A DNA stretch of 64,000 nt from assembly GCA_963848525.1 (NCBI GenBank), contig CAWKDZ010000001.1, forward strand, positions 558,001 to 622,000. Direction: 5' to 3'. This DNA is from JACCTU01 sp963848525. Lineage in GTDB: Bacteria; Actinomycetota; Thermoleophilia; Gaiellales; Gaiellaceae. The notes beneath the pieces are model-generated. The model did not search any database. It was not told the DNA's origin and saw nothing but the letters and a program-made list of their open reading frames with translations. Each line of letters starts with the position of its first letter. Positions within the stretch are counted from its first letter, which is position 1. Both the position numbers and the translations under genes were made by a program. Positions 59,430 through 64,000 of this stretch are shown here, one piece after another.

Positions 59430-60814
59430 GCACGCCGCTCACCGGTCTCTCCCACGAGGAGCTCCAGCAGGCCGCCAAGGACCACCTCTGGCTCCACTTC
59501 ACGCGCATGTCTGTGTATCGGGACGTCGAGATCCCGGTCATCGTGCGTGGAGAGGGCTGCTACCTCGAGGACTCGAAGGGCCGCCGCTACCTCGACGCGC
59601 TCGCCGGGCTCTTCGCGGTCAACATCGGCTACTCGTACGGCGACGAGATCGGTCAGGCCGCGCACGAGCAGATGCGTGAGCTGCCCTTCTACACGAACTG
59701 GTCGTACGCGCACCCGCGCGCGATCGAGCTCGCCGACGTCGTCGCCGGGCTCGCGCCGGGGGACCTCAACCGGGTCTTCTTCGTCTCCGGCGGATCGGAA
59801 GCGGTCGAGTCGGCGTGGAAGCTCGCGCGGCAGTACCACGCGCTGCGCGGCGAGCAGCGCCCGAAGGTGATCGCGCGCAACGTCGCGTACCACGGAACGA
59901 CCATGGGCGCGCTCTCGATCAACGGCGTGGCCGCGCTCCGCGAGCCGTTCGAGCCGCTCGTCCCGGGCGTCTTCCACGTGCGGAACACCAACCGGTACCA
60001 CCGTCCGCCTGAGGAGACCGAGGAGCAGTTCACGCGGTTCCTGCTCGAGGACCTCGAGGAAACGATCTCCGCGGAAGGTCCGAACACGATCGGCCTGGTG
60101 ATCATGGAGCCCGTCCAGAACGCCGGCGGCGCGTTCACGCCGCCGGAGGGGTACTTCCGCGGCGTCCGCGAGCTCTGCGACGAGTACGGGATCCTGCTCT
60201 GCGCCGACGAGGTGATCACCGGCTTCGGCCGCTGCGGGGCGTGGTTCGCGTCGGAGCGCTACGACATCCGCCCCGACCTGATCACGTCGGCAAAGGGCCT
60301 CTCGTCGGCCTACGCGTCGATCGGGGCCGTGATCGCGACCGACCGCGTGCTCGAGCCCTTCCTCGAAGACACGCGAAGTTTCACGCACGGGATCACGTTC
60401 GGCGGCCACCCGGTGCAGTGCGCGATCGCGCTCAAGAACATCGAGATCATGCAGCGCGAGCGGATCCCCGAGTACGTGCTCGAGAATCAGGACGCCTTTC
60501 GCTCGACTCTCGAGCAGCTGCTCGGGCTCCCGATCGCGGGTGACCTGCGCGGGACGGGGTTCTTCTACGCGCTCGAGCTGGTCAAGGACAAGGAGACGCG
60601 CGAGACCTTCACGGAGGAGGAGTCGGAATCGCTGCTCCGGGGCTTCCTCTCGGCGCGACTGTTCGAGAAGGGGCTGATCTGCCGCGCGGACGACCGCGGC
60701 GACCCGGTCGTGCAGATCTCGCCACCGCTCGTCGCCGGACAGCAGGAGTTCGACGAGATCGTGGGCATCCTCGGCGACGTCCTGGCCGAGGCCTGGGAGC
60801 GCTTGGTCGCTTAG
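59426..60814 (+). CDS. Class III aminotransferase, likely putrescine/polyamine type
   Basis: A 462-residue PLP enzyme resembling putrescine-pyruvate aminotransferase (SpuC). It has DHLWLHFTRMSVYRD (family start), GLFAVNIGYSYGDEI, FFVSGGSEAVESAWKLARQY, LLCADEVITGFGRCGAWF and the PLP lysine in ITSAKGLSSAYASIGAVI (about K289). It would make 4-aminobutyraldehyde from putrescine, feeding the dehydrogenase upstream. It overlaps the second PotC-like gene by 4 nt, so it is transcribed with that importer. Beta-alanine-pyruvate and other omega-aminotransferases are alternatives. Confidence 0.87.
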   Translation: MSTPLTGLSHEELQQAAKDHLWLHFTRMSVYRDVEIPVIVRGEGCYLEDSKGRRYLDALAGLFAVNIGYSYGDEIGQAAHEQMRELPFYTNWSYAHPRAIELADVVAGLAPGDLNRVFFVSGGSEAVESAWKLARQYHALRGEQRPKVIARNVAYHGTTMGALSINGVAALREPFEPLVPGVFHVRNTNRYHRPPEETEEQFTRFLLEDLEETISAEGPNTIGLVIMEPVQNAGGAFTPPEGYFRGVRELCDEYGILLCADEVITGFGRCGAWFASERYDIRPDLITSAKGLSSAYASIGAVIATDRVLEPFLEDTRSFTHGITFGGHPVQCAIALKNIEIMQRERIPEYVLENQDAFRSTLEQLLGLPIAGDLRGTGFFYALELVKDKETRETFTEEESESLLRGFLSARLFEKGLICRADDRGDPVVQISPPLVAGQQEFDEIVGILGDVLAEAWERLVA

Positions 60815-60822
60815 GCCACAAT

Positions 60823-62763
60823 GTGAGAGCGATGGCACAGGTCCTCGACTCTCTCGAAGCCGCCCGCGAAGCCGCCTCGCGCCACGCCTGGCGCTCCGCC
60901 TACGACTCGTACGCCGGCGTGGAGCGCGGCGAGCTCGAGGCCAACGACCTCGAGCAGTTCGCCGACGCCGCCTGGTGGACGGGGCGGCTGGACGAGGCGG
61001 TCCGCCTGCGCGAGCGTGCGTACACGGCGTTCTCGTCGAGCGGCGACAAGCTCGGTGCGGCGCGGCTCGCGATCACGCTGTCCTGGGACCACGGCGGGCG
61101 CGGCGCGTTCGCGGTCGCGAACGGCTGGTTCGCAACGGCCGAGCGGCTGCTCGCCGACACGCCCGAGGCGACCGAGCACTCGTTCCTGACGCTGACGCGG
61201 GCGGTCAACGAGCTCTTCTCGGGCGAGCTCGATTCGGCGCTCGAGAACTTCGACCGCGCCTTCGAGCTCGGCCGCCGGTTCGGCGCCCGTGACATCGAGG
61301 TGCTCGCGCTGAGCGGCAAGGGCCGCGGGCTGATCAAGCGCGGTGAGATCGACGAAGGTCTTGCCCTGCTCGACGAGGCGACCGCGGCAGCGGTGTGCGG
61401 CGAGCTCAGCCCCCACTCGACCGGGTTCGTCTACTGCATCACGATCAGCTCGTGCCACGACCTCGGCGACTTTCGCCGGGCCGCGGAGTGGACGGAAGCG
61501 GCGAACAGCTGGTGCGACAGCCTCGACGTGAGCGGCTTCCCGGGCGCGTGCCGCCTGCACCGGGCCGAGATCATGCGGCTCCGCGGCGACCTCGCCGGGG
61601 CGGAGAAGCAGGCGATCGCGGCGTGCGACGAGCTGCACGACTACGACCGCAGCATCACGGCCGGCGGCTACTACGAGCTCGGCGAGATCCGCCGCCGCCG
61701 GGGCGACTTCGCCGCCGCCGAGGAGGCCTACGCAACCGCGAACGAGCTCGGCCGCACCACGCAGCCCGGGCTCGCGCTGCTCCGGCTCGCGCAGGGCAAG
61801 GTGGACGCCGCGATCGGCGGGATCACCCGCGCACTCGAGGACGCGAACGAGCCGCTCCACCGACTCAGGCATCTCCCCGCGCGCGTCTCCATCGCAGTCA
61901 CCGCGGGAGACCTGAAGGCGGCGCGGGCGGCGGCGGGCGAGCTCGAGCGCATCGTCGACGCGTTCAAGATCGGCGACCGGCGTGCCCTCGCCTTCGACGC
62001 GGCTGTGCACTTCGCGGACGGCCAGATCACGCTCGCCGAGGGCGACCCCGGCGAGGCGTCGAGGTCCCTCAAGCGCGCCCGCGACGAGTGGCAGGAGGTC
62101 GGCGCGCCCTACGAGACCGCGCAGGCCCGCATGCTGCTCGGGCTCGCCTTCCGGCGGCAGGGCGACGAAGATGCGGCCACCGCCGAGCTGGACGCTGCGC
62201 TCGCGGCGTTCGAGCGCCTCGGGGCGATGCTCGACGCCGAGCGGGCGAAGGAGCTGCTCGGCCGGCTCGAGACGCGCCGCACGTTCGTCTTCACCGACAT
62301 CGTCGACTCGACGAAGCTGCTCGAGACGCTCGGCCCGGAGAAATGGAAGCGGCTCCTTGCCCGCCACGACGAGCTCCTGCGCGAGCGGATCGTGGAGAGC
62401 GGCGGCCAGGTGATCAAGCAGACCGGCGACGGCTTCTTCGCGGCGTTCGACAACCCGAAGGCGGCGATCGAAGCGGCGGTGTCGATCCAGCGTGCGCTCG
62501 CGGACGAGCTCGTCGCGCCCGACGTCCGGATCGGCGCGCACACCGGCGGGGCGTTCCACATCGGCGAGGACGCGGGCGACTACGGCGGACAGGGCGTGCA
62601 CGTCGCGGCGCGGATCGGCGCGGCGGCCGGCGCAGCCGAGATCCTCGTCAGCCGCGAGACGCTCGACGGCGTCGGCACGGCGTTCCGCGTCTCCGAACCG
62701 CGTCAGACCGAGCTCTCAGGCTTCGAGCAGCCTGTCGAGGTCGTCGCCGTCGACTGGCGGTAG
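60823..62763 (+). CDS. TPR protein with C-terminal class III adenylate/guanylate cyclase domain
   Basis: A 646-residue soluble protein. Residues about 10-480 are tandem helical repeats of TPR type (for example AEEAYATANELGR and GRGLIKRGEIDEGLALLDEA). Residues about 487-646 are a class III cyclase homology domain: TFVFTDIVDSTKLLETLG (first metal Asp pair) and GGQVIKQTGDGFFAAFDNP (second Asp), then GGQGVHVAARIGAAA. The order is the reverse of many fusions, with the cyclase last. It may make cAMP in response to protein partners. GTG at 60823 or ATG at 60832 may start it. It is 8 nt after the aminotransferase. Confidence 0.87.
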   Translation: MRAMAQVLDSLEAAREAASRHAWRSAYDSYAGVERGELEANDLEQFADAAWWTGRLDEAVRLRERAYTAFSSSGDKLGAARLAITLSWDHGGRGAFAVANGWFATAERLLADTPEATEHSFLTLTRAVNELFSGELDSALENFDRAFELGRRFGARDIEVLALSGKGRGLIKRGEIDEGLALLDEATAAAVCGELSPHSTGFVYCITISSCHDLGDFRRAAEWTEAANSWCDSLDVSGFPGACRLHRAEIMRLRGDLAGAEKQAIAACDELHDYDRSITAGGYYELGEIRRRRGDFAAAEEAYATANELGRTTQPGLALLRLAQGKVDAAIGGITRALEDANEPLHRLRHLPARVSIAVTAGDLKAARAAAGELERIVDAFKIGDRRALAFDAAVHFADGQITLAEGDPGEASRSLKRARDEWQEVGAPYETAQARMLLGLAFRRQGDEDAATAELDAALAAFERLGAMLDAERAKELLGRLETRRTFVFTDIVDSTKLLETLGPEKWKRLLARHDELLRERIVESGGQVIKQTGDGFFAAFDNPKAAIEAAVSIQRALADELVAPDVRIGAHTGGAFHIGEDAGDYGGQGVHVAARIGAAAGAAEILVSRETLDGVGTAFRVSEPRQTELSGFEQPVEVVAVDWR

Positions 62764-62799
62764 CGGCGGCTGCTTTCCTGCTGCGATCAGCTCGCAGCG

Positions 62800-63135
62800 T
62801 CAAGAGCGCGGAGTAGCCACCCGAAGCCGGTTGCCGTCCGGGTCTTCCAGGTCGCATTCCCGGCCGGCAAGACCTTCGTCGTCCACCGCCATGCCGAACT
62901 CCCGTGCCACCGCGTCGATGTCCCTCACGTTCAGGTGAATCAGCGTGTTCGGTCTGGCGTCGCCCTTGTGCTCAGAGAGGTAGATGCGAGCTCGCCCACG
63001 GGCGACGGAAACGAACCACGGGAACCCCGGCTCGAACTGGTGCGCCCACTCCTTTTGGAATCCGAGCCGGCCATACCAATCCACCGCTCGACCCGCATCC
63101 TCGACATACAGCACCGGGATGACCTCTTCCTCCAA
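62800..63135 (-). CDS. VOC-fold (glyoxalase/bleomycin-resistance-like) protein
   Basis: A 111-residue protein with the paired beta-alpha-beta-beta-beta modules of the vicinal oxygen chelate fold: VIPVLYVEDAGRAVDWYGRLGF, RARIYLSEHKGD, NTLIHLNVRDIDAVAREFG and DLEDPDGNRLRVATP. Possible metal ligands are present (His/Glu), but the bleomycin-binding type often has none. The start is TTG at 63135. It follows the other VOC gene by 11 nt on the same strand. Confidence 0.85.
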   Translation of the reverse strand: MEEEVIPVLYVEDAGRAVDWYGRLGFQKEWAHQFEPGFPWFVSVARGRARIYLSEHKGDARPNTLIHLNVRDIDAVAREFGMAVDDEGLAGRECDLEDPDGNRLRVATPRS

Positions 63136-63146
63136 GCGCGCGAAGG

Positions 63147-63654
63147 CTATGTTCCGCTGCGGTCGATCAGCTCGACTCGGTAGTCATCTGGATCGCGCAC
63201 GAAGCAGATGCGTGAGCCGCCCTCGCGCACGCGGTACGGCTCGCGCTCCGGCTCGATGCCCTGTCCCTTGCTGCCGGTCGATCAGCTCGATTCGGTACTC
63301 GTCCGGGTCGCGCACGAAGCAGATCCGCGAGCCGCCCTCGCGCACGCGGTACGGCTCGCGCTCCGGCTCGATCCCCTGCCCTTGAGCTGCTCGAGCGTGT
63401 CGTCGAGGTCGTCGACGGCGAGCGCGATGTGGCCGTAGCCGGTGCCCGAGCTCGTACGTCCGGCCGTCGTGGTTGAACGTCAGCTCGAGCTCCTCGTCCT
63501 GGCCGGGCACGCCGAAGAAGTAGTTCGTCGCCTCCTTCTCGCCGTCGCGGACGATGTCCATGTCGCGGCGGAATTCGAGGCCGAGCGCCTCGTAGAAGGC
63601 GCGGCTCTTCTCGGGGTCGGTGATGCGGTACATCGTGTGCAGGTATCGGGTCAT
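63147..63654 (-). CDS. Lactoylglutathione-lyase-like VOC protein (frameshifted, duplicated 3' end)
   Basis: The ATG at 63654 begins TRYLHTMYRITDPEKSRAFY, a glyoxalase I-like start with a first metal His, and NYFFGVPGQDEELELTFNHD follows. One extra base near 63450-63455 (GGG run) interrupts the frame; repaired, it reads TYELGTGYGHIALAVDDLDD then LEQLK. The C-terminal segment GIEPEREPYRVREGG through RIELIDR occurs twice in tandem with differences. The nearer copy lacks a base; the distal one reads through VELIDRSGT to a stop at 63147. The original gene was probably about 130 residues. Confidence 0.75.
63160..63384. repeat. Direct tandem duplication of the VOC gene 3' end
   Basis: Copy A spans 63160-63270 and copy B 63275-63384. 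They match over about 110 nt with roughly ten scattered differences, mostly synonymous in the protein frame. Divergence between copies shows either an old duplication or a join of two strain variants during assembly. Confidence 0.75.
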
Positions 63655-63753
63655 GACGGCATCGTAAGGGGACGGCGTCGATGCGATCGGAGGTTGTCGC
63701 GTGGCCCGAGATGAGTCACACTGACCCTCACAAGCGGAGTGGGGGTTGTTTCG

Positions 63754-64000
63754 ATGAAGGTCGGCATCTCCGCTGCGGCGTTCCATGCCCGAGGGGGAGC
63801 GCGTCTTCGCGTGGTCGCGTGCGCGGTCGCCCTGCTCGTCGCCTTGGGAATCGCCGCTGGGGGGTCTGCGAGAAGCACCGGCGCCGCGCCTCCCCTGGTC
63901 CAGGTCACGGCGAAGGAGCTGCGCCTGAGGCAGCCGCTGGCCGCCCTCGCCGCCGAAGGAAAACGCGTGGCCTTCGCCTTCTGCAACCAATTGCTCGGGG
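63754..64000 (+). CDS. Exported protein, N-terminal fragment at window edge
   Basis: The first 82 codons of a gene running off the right edge. It has a basic start (MKVGISAAAFHARGGARLR) and a hydrophobic core (VVACAVALLVALGIAAGG), giving a signal peptide or anchor. The mature start reads PLVQVTAKELRLRQPLAALA then GKRVAFAFCNQ, which resembles the first blade of beta-propeller-like secreted proteins. The family cannot be settled from this fragment. It is divergent from the VOC gene, with about 99 nt between starts. Confidence 0.55.
   Translation, partial: MKVGISAAAFHARGGARLRVVACAVALLVALGIAAGGSARSTGAAPPLVQVTAKELRLRQPLAALAAEGKRVAFAFCNQLLG

Overview
The window is very GC-rich, uses many GTG starts (some TTG), and shows repeated 4-base stop/start overlaps (GTGA, ATGA). 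The purine, ribosomal-protein/dnaB, GlgE and polyamine genes suggest a high-GC actinobacterium, possibly a deep-branching class such as Thermoleophilia. That placement is inferred from gene content and style only. No mobile element, CRISPR array or phage gene was recognised.

Region 1 (1-6.3 kb, minus strand) is a tight catabolic operon: GMC oxidoreductase, HyuA, HyuB, MOSC protein, nitrilase. The nitrilase runs off the left edge. Region 2 (6.3-12.6 kb) holds an HhH-GPD DNA glycosylase, a selenocysteine tRNA 10 nt behind it, a secreted cupin, a DUF4242-like protein, a large LuxR/AAA regulator, a SnoaL-like protein and a histidinol-phosphate-type aminotransferase.

Region 3 (12.5-26.9 kb) is a storage-glucan and trehalose district. 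It has treZ-treX-treY, a csbD stress gene with a strong bidirectional terminator, then glgE-treS-mak-glgB (the GlgE pathway), divergent malQ, and an amidase. Almost every gene here except glgB carries single-base frameshifts that repair cleanly to full conserved proteins. Similar indels occur elsewhere between 1 and 28 kb and at 63 kb, but none was seen in 28.2-62.8 kb.

Region 4 (27-40.2 kb) contains a proline-rich membrane protein, a 22-residue membrane microprotein, then rpsF-ssb-rpsR-rplI-dnaB, a small zinc-ribbon gene, and a purine operon (purA-purD-purE-GNAT-purB-purC-purS-purQ), followed by a small unknown gene and dinB. Region 5 (40.2-45.7 kb) is a sugar-type ABC importer with a divergent ATPase, plus a quinone-oxidoreductase-like gene.

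Region 6 (45.7-60.8 kb) is a polyamine/GABA district: Tat-exported flavin amine oxidase, PucR regulator, gabT, and two complete PotABCD-type importers. The first importer is followed by an aminobutyraldehyde dehydrogenase (as in E. coli ydcSTUVW) and the second by a putrescine-type aminotransferase. Together these can import putrescine and convert it through 4-aminobutyraldehyde and GABA to succinate semialdehyde. Region 7 (60.8-64 kb) has a TPR/adenylate-cyclase protein, two VOC-fold genes (one with a duplicated 3' end) and the start of an exported protein.
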